64,000 bases of DNA from Chitinophaga horti (GCF_022867795.2 NZ_CP107006.1:4650001-4714000), one strand, 5' to 3'; shown: positions 38,798 through 47,229, numbered from the stretch's first letter. The notes: a model not told the origin generated them from the sequence alone. Numbers and translations: made by a program.

Positions 38798-38872
38798 TCG
38801 GGATGGCAAGATTCGAACTTGCGACCTCCTGCTCCCAAAGCAGGCGCGATAACCGGACTACGCTACATCCCG
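38798..38872 (-). tRNA. tRNA-Pro (anticodon TGG)
   Basis: 75 nt without encoded CCA. The acceptor stem CGGGATG pairs with CATCCCG, with A as discriminator. The anticodon arm is CCTGC-TTTGGGA-GCAGG, giving anticodon TGG. The T-arm has GTTCGAATC. It is a plausible attachment site: remnants of an integrase and a conjugation gene lie on its 3' side and an accessory island on its 5' side. Confidence 0.95.
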
Positions 38873-39317
38873 AACTATTTGCCGGAGTTTCGCGGTGAGG
38901 GAGGGAAATGAACCCTGCCCCAGAACCAGCCATCACAGCCTTTTTGTTCTTTTAATCACCAAATGTGCCACTCTAGACGCACACTTGTCGAAATTACTTA
39001 ATGTATGCAATTTCTCTTCAAACTTTCAATCAGCGGTCCGGACGGAATTAGAACCTCCACGTGGGCAATATCAAAAAGGCACTTTTTTACTCCCTATTTC
39101 AAAACTGCCACGATTAAGGAATAATCGCCATTCCAACTAATTTTCTTCATAAGATGCCTGCATCAACTCACAAAACCTTTATACTTCTATCAGCATCAAT
39201 CTATTAACTTTTACAAAGTTAAAAAAATACCGCAAAATTTTATGTTTCTAATCCCACTTCTAAATCGAGATAGATGACTACGTCCAAGCGAAGATAAAGT
39301 AACAGCCCACCAGCTGC
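38873..39317. other. 445-bp region 5' of tRNA-Pro without genes
   Basis: No credible gene. On the minus strand it contains the T-arm-like segment GGGTTCATTTCCC near 38905-38920 followed by ACCGC, possibly a decayed tRNA fragment, and one copy of the imperfect repeat that recurs at 39865. Confidence 0.4.
39067..39150 (-). repeat. imperfect ~80-bp direct repeat, copy 1
   Basis: Shares 'atatcaaa..ggcactttttt', 'aaaactgccacgatta' and 'attccaacta..tcataagatgcct' with 39865-39955. The two copies bracket the orphan membrane-protein gene at 39318-39746. Confidence 0.65.
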
Positions 39318-39746
39318 CTATAACCAATTGATAACACAAATTAACAACCCGACATAGCCTGTGTGCAATTTAGCGGTACGAGTTCCTTTAAAATCAAAAA
39401 AACTTAAAAAGATCAGAATCATCATTCCCAGACTTATCCACCCAGGAATGTCGGTCTCATTAATATCATAAACTCGGATACCAAGAAAATCTCTGCGTTC
39501 GTTTCGTCGTCGTTTCTCCATACCATCAAAAATAAAACCTCCCTCGCCCCCTTCCGTTATGCTTAGCCAAACATTCCCTTGCAACTCCTTAATATGCTCG
39601 TATTTTAGAAATAGCTGTACCCTCCTATCGAGAATTAATGCGAAATACCCATGGACTATCGTATAGATAATTAGAATCAACCTAACGTGATTCCAGCTGA
39701 GGGTCATATTTAAAGCTGGCATCGTGAACGATCGCTTGCTTTTCAT
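39318..39746 (-). CDS. small membrane protein of unknown function
   Basis: 142 residues from ATG 39746. Three hydrophobic stretches: about 17-36 (LILIIYTIVHGYFALIL), 104-118 (ISLGMMILIFLSFF) and 127-141 (HTGYVGLLICVINWL). Between them lies a charged loop with EKRRRNERRD. No family is recognised. It stands alone in AT-rich sequence between two copies of an ~80-bp repeat, so it may be cargo of a small insertion. Whether it is expressed is uncertain. Confidence 0.45.
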   Translation of the reverse strand: MKSKRSFTMPALNMTLSWNHVRLILIIYTIVHGYFALILDRRVQLFLKYEHIKELQGNVWLSITEGGEGGFIFDGMEKRRRNERRDFLGIRVYDINETDIPGWISLGMMILIFLSFFDFKGTRTAKLHTGYVGLLICVINWL

Positions 39747-40233
39747 TAAAAACTTGCTGCAAACGATGAAAATTAGTAGACTCGTTCCAGCAATAATGAA
39801 TCTATTTTAGTTTACAGCCGCTGCGTAAAAAACATTTGACAAAATTTGAATCACCACCTCGTATATATCAAAGGCACTTTTTTCACCCTAGTTTAACACT
39901 GCCACGATTAACGGTATAATCACCATTCCAACTAACATCCTCATAAGATGCCTATACTCACACCTCTTACTTCGTTAGCATCATGCTTTAACTATAAATG
40001 TTACCAACCTTCACTCTACTTATATCCACTTTAAATGGAGTGATGATGAACATTCAGTATTTTGGACCACATTGAAAAGTTGACAATTTAAGTTATTTGC
40101 TGGTTCTTTAGTATATTAGCGACAGCTTCGAAATTTTGAAATAGAAGTTCATTCTCAAAGGGCCGATCCATCCAATTTCTTTATGTAAGACAATTAAATT
40201 TTTATATATTTATTAAATTTAATTAATTCTCTT
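39747..40233. other. 487-bp AT-rich region before the NdpA-like gene
   Basis: No credible gene. It contains repeat copy 2 and, next to the start at 40234, a very AT-rich stretch that should hold the promoter of the two-gene module. Confidence 0.5.
39865..39955 (-). repeat. imperfect ~80-bp direct repeat, copy 2
   Basis: Second copy of the repeat at 39067-39150, about 800 bp away in the same orientation. On the minus strand both copies read ATGA(A/G)GA..TTAGTTGGAATGG.GATTAT, then TTAATCGTGGCAGT. Confidence 0.65.
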
Positions 40234-41292
40234 ATGCCTAAAGAAAGTGTCCTATCCGAAGCGGAAAAGGAATCGTTCCAAATTGAAAAGTTTATCTTTC
40301 ATATTATTATCGAATCGGAGCACACTCCCGTATATCTTGAAGAAGTCATTTTGGATGAAAAACAAAATGAGTTTTTTAAAATGCGGTTCAGGGATATATC
40401 AGAAGGAACCCAGTTTATTTTCAAAGATAGATCAAAATCCGATTTTGTAGCTGAATGTGAAAAGCTGGTTGGCAATGCTGGAAAGAACTTCATAGAGTCT
40501 TCAAAAAAGCTCGCGTACCAGTTCAAAAACGTACATAACAAGGCTACAAATGATGGGGTTTTTATTGCAGCCCTTGTTACTGTCGCGGGTAATCGCCAAT
40601 TAATCCTTCTTTTGAAGCTTGAGCACAAAAAAGTGTACCAATATAAGACTCATAAGGCTAAAGCTCTTTTGGAAGAAATCAAAAACACATTCGTAGAAGA
40701 CAAAAAAGCTATACAAAAGGCCGCATTAATTGATATATCCGACTACTACAAGTGGGATGTTCTGGCAACGGACAAAACAGCGTTGCATTCTGCCAATAGT
40801 TTAACGGAATATTTTTCAAATTTTCTCGACGTCGTCGAACTAGAAACTGCTACAGTTCTTACAGAACACGCAATGAAATATGCTTTTAAATGGGCAGTTG
40901 AAAATTCTTCAGAACTAGATCCAGACCAAGAGATTTCAAGTTACAAAAGCAGAGCTATAGCGTATTTATCAAATACAAACAAATTTGACACAGAGGACTT
41001 TATCTCAATTGTCGTGAAAGACGATAACGTAGAACGCAGGCAGAAATTGGCGAAATCCTTCAAGGCGTTCTTAGATGAGAAGGGCCTGTCTGGCCAAACG
41101 TTTGCTCCTTCGAAAAGCGTGCTTACCAAAAGAAAGACTAAGAATGTTAGGCAAACTGCAGAAGGTATAAAGATCGAATGGGAAGGCGACCCGGAGGATT
41201 TGAACTTAAATATACCGACTGAAAAAGATAGCAACGGATATTTGAATATCCTTATAAAAACTACAAATATTAGAATACTAGATAATAAATAA
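40234..41292 (+). CDS. NdpA/YejK-like nucleoid-associated protein (candidate defence component)
   Basis: 352 residues. The N-terminus (IEKFIFHIIIES, about 17-28), the central 'NDGVFIAALVTVAGNRQLIL' then 'LLKLEHKKVYQY', and 'AIQKAALIDISDYYKWDVLA' follow the nucleoid-associated NdpA family pattern. The C-terminal ~100 residues are less typical. Housekeeping YejK binds DNA and is chromosomal; this copy lies in an AT-rich island. The stop is 8 bp before a membrane-protein gene on the same strand, so the two form an operon. A role as DNA/phage sensor for the membrane partner is inferred. Confidence 0.75.
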   Translation: MPKESVLSEAEKESFQIEKFIFHIIIESEHTPVYLEEVILDEKQNEFFKMRFRDISEGTQFIFKDRSKSDFVAECEKLVGNAGKNFIESSKKLAYQFKNVHNKATNDGVFIAALVTVAGNRQLILLLKLEHKKVYQYKTHKAKALLEEIKNTFVEDKKAIQKAALIDISDYYKWDVLATDKTALHSANSLTEYFSNFLDVVELETATVLTEHAMKYAFKWAVENSSELDPDQEISSYKSRAIAYLSNTNKFDTEDFISIVVKDDNVERRQKLAKSFKAFLDEKGLSGQTFAPSKSVLTKRKTKNVRQTAEGIKIEWEGDPEDLNLNIPTEKDSNGYLNILIKTTNIRILDNK

Positions 41293-41300
41293 ACGGTCTA

Positions 41301-42857
41301 ATGAAACCGTATAGAGACATTACCCTCAGCTTTGCAAAGCTAGCATCCAAAGCGAACAATATTGATGAACACTGGGGATTTATATGTGTCGCCGGAACAA
41401 ATGAAGCTACGGTAGCTTTTGATGTATACAAAGAGTTAACGGGTCAAATAAAAAGCTATATCGATAGCTTCCCATTAACTTTTGAAATTAACGGTGTATC
41501 GGCAACTCAAGAAGATATTGAAACATATGAACAAACCCCAAGTGCAATTAATAATTGGAAAATATCATTAAATAAGCTTCCGCTTATTCGTGTTTGTCAT
41601 GCGGATGGCTGGAGATACAATTTCTTCTTGAATGAGTCTACTTGCTTGGGGTGGTTGCAAAAGCAAAACCCACTTCTAAGCGAGTGCATTTTCAATTCAG
41701 GAGAAAAAAACTGCATAATAGTCAACAATCTTTCTCACTGCTTTGGAGGAGTGTTCACTAGCTTTACCTCAACTGACGAAAAAATGACTCCACGAGATCA
41801 GGCGGAGTTCAGTCTCCCCGATCGAAAGAAAATTAGAGAGTCATTGAGAATCGTAACAGATCAAGATATATCAATTTTCTGCCCAGCTTACGAGGTTCGA
41901 ATTTTCGGGAGCTCAAAATTGAGTCAAGAGTTCGTTAATAAGGCCTCCCTTGCTCTTGCAACTTCTCTACTTTCCGAATATTATAGCTTTGAAAAGGTAA
42001 TCATCGATGGTTTCAGACGCATTGAGCTAAAACTAGACGACGAAAAATCTAAAGCTACTGAAGCTTTTTATCGGGGGCTTCTAGAACTTGTCGACTGGAT
42101 TTATTCAGACCGAATCACCATCCGAAAGAAGCTATTTCATGAGCGTCTTAGCCTAGAATTATCGACTAATGATTCATTTGTAGAAGCTCTTTCGCGCCAT
42201 AGCGAAAAAGCAATCAAGCAAGCAAAGGAGCGCTACAATTTTGTAATAATTGATCGAAAAGATGCTTACCTTAAAGAACTTAAGGAGCTTCTGAAGGACG
42301 TTAGAGCCCAGTCAGATTTATATGCTAACAAACTCAGATCACTTCTATCCAATTTCTTGCGAGATTTGCTAGCTGCTCTGATCCTAATTGGATTCACTAT
42401 TTTTACAAAGTTTAAGGACAACCAGATTTTAGAAGACATTAAATTACTTGATATTGTATTTTTCGGACTGTCTATTTACTATACCTTCTCGGTCATCATG
42501 CAAAGTATTGTAGACACAACTGACATTCTGATATCTAAAAGAGAGCTAACATATTGGAAAAATGTCACTAAAGAACTTATGCCCGAAGAAGAGTTTAACC
42601 ATCATATAGAAAATGCTCTTAATCCCCGTCGAAAATCTTTCATTGTCATATATATGATTGTAGCCTTGGGGTATATTGCCATTGCTATCTCTTGCTACAA
42701 ATTTCCCATGCTTCTAAGGAATAAAAGTAACGAGCAATCAAAACAAATTAACTTGTCCACCCCTTCAACACACACAAACCTGTCCGCACCTGATAAAAAT
42801 AAATTAGAGATGAAGGATTCGTTATTTAATACGTCACAAGATAAACTTAGCAGGTAA
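41301..42857 (+). CDS. large three-helix membrane protein, unknown (partner of NdpA-like protein)
   Basis: 518 residues. About 350 soluble residues come first (text such as 'IRVCHADGWRYNFFLNESTC' and a Lys/Glu-rich coiled segment at about 300-350). Transmembrane helices follow at about 352-370 (NFLRDLLAALILIGFTIFTK), 383-403 (LDIVFFGLSIYYTFSVIM) and 446-466 (FIVIYMIVALGYIAIAISCY). A low-complexity Ser/Thr/Asn/Lys tail of ~50 residues ends it. No family is recognised. Soluble sensor-like domain plus membrane helices, in a two-gene operon within an island, suits a membrane-acting effector. This is inference. Confidence 0.7.
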   Translation: MKPYRDITLSFAKLASKANNIDEHWGFICVAGTNEATVAFDVYKELTGQIKSYIDSFPLTFEINGVSATQEDIETYEQTPSAINNWKISLNKLPLIRVCHADGWRYNFFLNESTCLGWLQKQNPLLSECIFNSGEKNCIIVNNLSHCFGGVFTSFTSTDEKMTPRDQAEFSLPDRKKIRESLRIVTDQDISIFCPAYEVRIFGSSKLSQEFVNKASLALATSLLSEYYSFEKVIIDGFRRIELKLDDEKSKATEAFYRGLLELVDWIYSDRITIRKKLFHERLSLELSTNDSFVEALSRHSEKAIKQAKERYNFVIIDRKDAYLKELKELLKDVRAQSDLYANKLRSLLSNFLRDLLAALILIGFTIFTKFKDNQILEDIKLLDIVFFGLSIYYTFSVIMQSIVDTTDILISKRELTYWKNVTKELMPEEEFNHHIENALNPRRKSFIVIYMIVALGYIAIAISCYKFPMLLRNKSNEQSKQINLSTPSTHTNLSAPDKNKLEMKDSLFNTSQDKLSR

Positions 42858-42867
42858 AAGTATACAA

Positions 42868-43857
42868 CTACTTTTCTGACACTTCCGTTGGAGGATTAGG
42901 GTGGGATAGTTGATAGGAAAGTAATTTAGGCAGATGCCATTCACGAACGATTTCTTCATAAAGGTTCGCCAAATTGCATAGCTTGTGCCAAGTTATCAGG
43001 GCTTGGGAAAGAATAACTTGTCTATCACTTGAACTATCTTCCAGCACCTTTTTTAAATTTTCCAGCTCGCGATAAGACATATCAATGGGAACCCATTCCC
43101 TAATTTGCCAAACATCAAGGTGGATGACTTGAGAAATAAATACTCTTATCATATTGACAAATTCAGAATATTCAGACTCGTCACATTGATAAATAGCATT
43201 ATGCACCGTCCATCCGTATCGATTTACAAAACGAAATACTTCATTTCTCTGATAGAAAAATTTAGCAAATGCCGATAGTAACTTTGCCCTTTTGCCATAA
43301 AACTTGAGTGCTGTAATACTAGTCACCTTATCATTAAAGTTCAAATAAGTAGGAATTTTTAGTGTTACACTTTTTTTATTAAGAAATTCCAAGTCCTTAG
43401 GCTTAATATACTTGTCGATAAGATCATTGAGGCAAATAAAATAAACATTTTTTTCTGCCAGGTCAACGACAAATAGCAAAAAGGAAATACTACCTCCTAA
43501 TTTTTCAACGGTATATAAAGAGTTAGTGTCTAAAGCATACGATATTAAATTGTCTTCGATATAAGCACCTTTCAACTCCTCCCAACTAAACTTTGAAACA
43601 TTATTTACACTATAAATTTGTTCACTTCTAATACTGATCTTTTGAACCGATTTTACCTGCACATAAACATATTCACCAAGAACTTCAAAGTTTACATTAT
43701 CGCCTGAATCCTCGAAAATTTCTATCACCAAGTCAACACCATAATCTGGATTGTTAAACTCTCGAACAACCCAATGCTTTGGAAGATTTTGACGAATAAT
43801 GTCAAATGACTCAGACTCCATTATATGTTGAAAACTTCTTTTTTTCCTTTCGGCCAT
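42868..43857 (-). CDS. DUF4365 domain protein (PD-(D/E)XK nuclease-like)
   Basis: 329 residues. The N-terminal ~170 residues match DUF4365: 'FNNPDYGVDLVIEIFED' (D42 of a nuclease-like active site), 'LGEYVYVQVKSV' (Q67-x-K69) and 'ISYALDTNSLYTV'. This is the core of a PD-(D/E)XK fold. The C-terminal half is an unassigned helical region. DUF4365 occurs in many defence-island proteins. It is convergent with the NdpA-like/TM operon (10 bp between stops) and transcribed with the Mrr-type gene upstream (66 bp gap). Substrate unknown. Confidence 0.75.
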   Translation of the reverse strand: MAERKKRSFQHIMESESFDIIRQNLPKHWVVREFNNPDYGVDLVIEIFEDSGDNVNFEVLGEYVYVQVKSVQKISIRSEQIYSVNNVSKFSWEELKGAYIEDNLISYALDTNSLYTVEKLGGSISFLLFVVDLAEKNVYFICLNDLIDKYIKPKDLEFLNKKSVTLKIPTYLNFNDKVTSITALKFYGKRAKLLSAFAKFFYQRNEVFRFVNRYGWTVHNAIYQCDESEYSEFVNMIRVFISQVIHLDVWQIREWVPIDMSYRELENLKKVLEDSSSDRQVILSQALITWHKLCNLANLYEEIVREWHLPKLLSYQLSHPNPPTEVSEK

Positions 43858-43923
43858 TTCATATTTTTTTTGCAGATGCAGTCGTGAATGTATCGCAACA
43901 TTTAAGTGAAAGTAACACTTAAT

Positions 43924-45117
43924 TTAAGGTCGAGGTAACGGTGTATGTTTGAAATCTATTCGATTGTCGTTGATGTAAAGTCCGCTATCGCGGCGCTTAT
44001 ACGAGTTCACCCACTCTATAATCCCATTGAGATTCTTCGTATCCAAGTCATAGCGAGATGCTTTGAAGTTATCGACACCCTCTGTAAAGCTTGATGTGGT
44101 GGCAAGCAGAGCATTTCCAACTCGCAAGTCAGTTTTCACCCCATATAGACTACGTACTACTTCAATGCCCACTTTCCTATCTGGGTTATATTTCTTACAT
44201 TCGATTATCCAACTATGCCTAATACCGCTATCATCCTTATATATTCCGAAAATGTCATAGCCATTGTCTTTTGTCGCGCTTGTTAGTTCAACGCTCCAGC
44301 CAAATGACGCAAGTAATTCTGCGACAAGTTCTTCAAAGCCACGCCAATGCAAATGGTGAATATCGTGTGGATGCTTTTTCAAATGCATCAACAGTTCCGT
44401 GTTGATATGTTGAACTAAGCTAACTATAGTCTCAGAAGGCCGTCCATCTGTGAACATGTGAGTAATTTGACTTATCATATTTTTTACATGGCTATCAAAC
44501 TCACTCCATGTTAGCTTTTCCTTATTGTCTCGATAAACATCGAAAAAGGAGCTAGTTATATATTCTCGTATTGATTCTTGGCCGTTCGGATGAACTAATT
44601 CCAGATTCTTGGCAAAAAGAAAATTTTCAGGCAATTCATCCCATGGGTTGCCTTCAAATGTGGTTTGAAATTCCATGCCCTTAATCTTCGCACCCGACAT
44701 ATCAGCGCCAACACAACCCTTTATAGTAAAATCAGCGCCCTCAAGATCGGCATTGGTGAAGTTGGCCTCATCTACCAGTGCTCTGTGAAAACTGGCGTTG
44801 CGTAAGTTCGCACTTCGGAAATTACACTTTTCAGCATAAGCCTTTGTAAATCTGACATTCATTAAATTTGCTCCTTCAAAATTACAGCCTCTTATGTCGG
44901 TATAACGAAAATTAGCTCCTTGAAGGTTTGCACCACCAAAATCGATATTTCTTAAATCAGGCCTACCAAGTCCCCCGACCATTGTGAGGGAAAACATTCG
45001 ATTGGTTAGATCCCTATTATTAAAAGAAATAGAATCGTGACTATGATCAGAAAGCCATTTATGAAATTCAATGGGGCCTTGCTTTAGCTTTTCATAAGCT
45101 TCATCATGGATTGACAT
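43924..45117 (-). CDS. pentapeptide-repeat protein fused to Mrr-type restriction endonuclease domain
   Basis: 397 residues. Pentapeptide repeats occupy about 52-150 (A(N/D)LxxxxF pattern: 'GGANLQGANFRYTDIRGCNF', 'EGANLMNVRF', 'ADLEGADF'). After a helical linker, the Mrr_cat domain spans about 257-375: 'RGFEELVAELLASFGW', D288 in NGYDIFGI and E306-x-K308 in WIIECKKY, then 'VVRSLYGVKTD'. The catalytic D...ExK triad is intact. Mrr enzymes cleave DNA, often modified DNA. The fusion with a pentapeptide solenoid, which mimics DNA in Qnr-type proteins, is unusual. No methyltransferase is adjacent. Confidence 0.85.
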   Translation of the reverse strand: MSIHDEAYEKLKQGPIEFHKWLSDHSHDSISFNNRDLTNRMFSLTMVGGLGRPDLRNIDFGGANLQGANFRYTDIRGCNFEGANLMNVRFTKAYAEKCNFRSANLRNASFHRALVDEANFTNADLEGADFTIKGCVGADMSGAKIKGMEFQTTFEGNPWDELPENFLFAKNLELVHPNGQESIREYITSSFFDVYRDNKEKLTWSEFDSHVKNMISQITHMFTDGRPSETIVSLVQHINTELLMHLKKHPHDIHHLHWRGFEELVAELLASFGWSVELTSATKDNGYDIFGIYKDDSGIRHSWIIECKKYNPDRKVGIEVVRSLYGVKTDLRVGNALLATTSSFTEGVDNFKASRYDLDTKNLNGIIEWVNSYKRRDSGLYINDNRIDFKHTPLPRP

Positions 45118-45363
45118 ATTTGTTAAATTAAAGCTTCATCGTGACTAAATTAAGCAAAAAGTACAATATGATGATTTGACATTGAATCAATAAAATTATT
45201 TAGACAAGGCGATTCCTGAATAATTGATTGATGAACAGCAATTCGACTTATGAGCAAGAGATATGAGCAAACGGAGAATAGACGAAATACCGAAAAAATC
45301 CTAACTCAAAACTACTATCATGCGCAAAGCCCTAGTTTTTGGTAACTTCATAATAATGGGTAA
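45118..45363. other. 246-bp AT-rich intergenic region
   Basis: Sits between the divergently arranged Mrr-fusion gene and the broken metallopeptidase gene. No gene or clear signal seen beyond AT-richness. Confidence 0.4.
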
Positions 45364-45399
45364 ACACAAAAATTCTTACATTGGCAAGCCAAATCCATC

Positions 45400-45840
45400 G
45401 TGCTGGAGATGATTTCAATTCATTTCCCCCAACTCAATAGACGTCGCCCGCTCGTATATTTCAACGATCGCCCTGAAGACTACATGGTAACCCTGGATTT
45501 GATTTTCGTCCATGTCATACGTATCGGGAAGTCGGCCCTTCCTGAACCTGCTTTTCGAAGCCTGGTATCCCATGAACTTGGACATATTGTTTTCGACAGG
45601 TCAATGACCGCGTGAGAGCGCCTGCAGTGGTACTTCAAACGTACTGAGGAAATGGTGACATATTATGAGCGGTCAGCTGATACGATCGCGATCGAATACG
45701 GTGCCGGAGAATATCTTATGGACTTCCACGAGCATCACAATAAACTTTGTAAACGGTATAAAGCCTCCGAAGGGCTTACTACAAACGAAATTAGAATGAA
45801 AATAAAAGCACAGGCACAGCTGAACAAAGCCGAATTTTGA
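45400..45840 (+). pseudogene. zinc metallopeptidase-like gene interrupted by an in-frame TGA
   Basis: One reading frame of 147 codons is broken by a single TGA at 45613-45615. Upstream it encodes 'SLVSHELGHIVFDRS', with the zinc motif HELGH. Downstream it continues in the same frame with 'YYERSADTIAIEYGAGEYL', the E-x2-AD motif expected for the third metal ligand in M48-type gluzincins. The parts fit one protein, so the gene is probably inactivated by one nonsense mutation. The start (GTG 45400) is uncertain and the N-terminus short. A sequencing error at the TGA is the main alternative. Confidence 0.65.
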
Positions 45841-45949
45841 AATAACCCTTTCTAGTAGATACGTCCCATTCATTTTCAAGCTGTCCATTATTATTTAAGG
45901 TAGCATCTTGTTCTTCACCGCTCCCCGAGTTACAAAATCCTGAAGCCAT

Positions 45950-46507
45950 TTATAAGCTCGAGAATTTTCCTCTCGCCCTGCATTTCCTATCAGCGGGGTA
46001 ATCCCCCAACTCATGCCAATATGATAAAAGGTCCCGCACCCCCTTTGAATCAATAATCCATACCGCCGGAGGATTTGTACCCACAAGCAAACGGCCATCT
46101 TCGGTTAAATAATACGACCGAACGCTTAACAATCCAGGCATAACCTGGTGGCAAGGCTCTGTCGTAGGTTCATAAACATGCTCTTCAAACATAACAAAGC
46201 AAAGCTGCCATAGTTGATGAACGAAAAACAAATAACTTACAGGCCTTTTATCAGTATCAAAATAAATACTCCAGCTTCCTTGGTTGGTCTGCGCCAGATA
46301 AATTCTGCGCCTGGTTGGAAAATTCCGGTAGAATTTACCATAATCGTCCATTGCGAAACCCATTTTTGCTAAGCGATCTGCGGTAATCTCAATTGGCTGG
46401 AAATCCAGATAGATATACGGCAAAACTAAAAGACTCTCTTCAGTGACTCTAAACACATTGCCCCTAAGTTCATACACGCTGCCTATGGCAATTTCCTCTA
46501 GCTTCAT
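45950..46507 (-). CDS. hypothetical protein resembling a phage/ICE-associated family ('IPLTE...VHQLQNLYF' type)
   Basis: 185 residues, soluble, without signal peptide. It starts MKLEEIAIGSVYELRGNVFR and contains 'IEITADRLAKMGFAMDDYGK' and 'SYLFFVHQLWQLCFVMF'. This is the layout of small Bacteroidota proteins found on phages and mobile elements (MKIEDLRIGN..., iPLTeeWL.kFGF, yVHQLQNLYFALTG). Function unknown. The C-terminus may be frame-shifted: another frame at 45895-46000 encodes the plausible tail 'ENSRAYKWLQDFVTRGAV'. Confidence 0.6.
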   Translation of the reverse strand: MKLEEIAIGSVYELRGNVFRVTEESLLVLPYIYLDFQPIEITADRLAKMGFAMDDYGKFYRNFPTRRRIYLAQTNQGSWSIYFDTDKRPVSYLFFVHQLWQLCFVMFEEHVYEPTTEPCHQVMPGLLSVRSYYLTEDGRLLVGTNPPAVWIIDSKGVRDLLSYWHELGDYPADRKCRARGKFSSL

Positions 46508-46588
46508 GACTCCACGATTTTGTCAAAAACACTAAACTTGTTGGCATTTTACTGGGCAGCGAATACATATATCCATCCACCGCGCCTA

Positions 46589-46855
46589 TCAAATCACATC
46601 TGAGGTGAGCGTGATTTTAGTCTGATCATCGCAAGCCACTAGTTCAATATAGTAAGACTGTTTATCTGTGGGCAATTCATTAAGTCCGTCAAGACCACTA
46701 AAAATCCTCTTATATGCACCCGGACTATCCTGAATGGTTAATGTAATGGCAGCTTCCGGCGAACTTGCTTCCTTCAGTTTATTCAGCAGTTGGAACCACA
46801 ATGCGCTAAAATGCGGGTCTGAAAATTGAAGATCTAAACTTTTGATCTGTAACAT
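46589..46855 (-). CDS. small hypothetical protein
   Basis: 88 residues from ATG 46855, beginning MLQIKSLDLQFSDPHFSALW and ending in beta-like 'SYYIELVACDDQTKITLTSD'. No family recognised. It overlaps the end of the next upstream gene by 50 bp, so the two are probably translated from one mRNA. Confidence 0.5.
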   Translation of the reverse strand: MLQIKSLDLQFSDPHFSALWFQLLNKLKEASSPEAAITLTIQDSPGAYKRIFSGLDGLNELPTDKQSYYIELVACDDQTKITLTSDVI

Positions 46856-47087
46856 GTTTTGCGATGTTTTTGGATTCGACGAGTTGTATAATTAGGTGAT
46901 CGGTAATTTTCAGGATGCGCTCGTGCTCTGCTTTTGAGAAGTCATCCTTATCTTTCCGTATATAGTACGTAGAATTACAGATTGCGAGATCTTCAATAAC
47001 CCGTTCACGGAACTGTACAGGTAGGCTGTATATACAACTGTATAATGGCGGCAGAAACAGCAACGATTTCTCCCTATTTTCATTCAT
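46806..47087 (-). CDS. small hypothetical protein
   Basis: About 93 residues from ATG 47087 (MNENREKSLLFLPPLYSCIY); the frame extends eight codons further upstream without a better start. Lys/Asp/Glu-rich and probably helical. It is divergent from the HTH gene at 47230, with an AT-rich 140-bp gap that holds a 10-bp palindrome GTGTTAACAC at 47102-47111, a possible operator. Function unknown. Confidence 0.5.
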   Translation of the reverse strand: MNENREKSLLFLPPLYSCIYSLPVQFRERVIEDLAICNSTYYIRKDKDDFSKAEHERILKITDHLIIQLVESKNIAKHVTDQKFRSSIFRPAF

Positions 47088-47229
47088 AACATGAAATTTA
47101 AGTGTTAACACATTAATTAAAATATAAAAACGATAATTTTCAACTCAAATTAATAATTAATTACCATATAGATATATTTTAGCCTCATTAATGGGTTATA
47201 ATTTTAGATTTAGCTAACGAAACACGAAA

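Noticed and set aside
38881..39060. Possible second, decayed tRNA upstream of tRNA-Pro
   Set aside because: T-arm-like segments (GGGTTCATTTCCC; GGTTCTAATTCC) are seen on the minus strand, but no acceptor, D or anticodon arms can be matched.
45613..45615. TGA in the metallopeptidase frame as a selenocysteine codon
   Set aside because: No SECIS-like hairpin is evident just downstream, and the residue does not coincide with the active site; a nonsense mutation is simpler.
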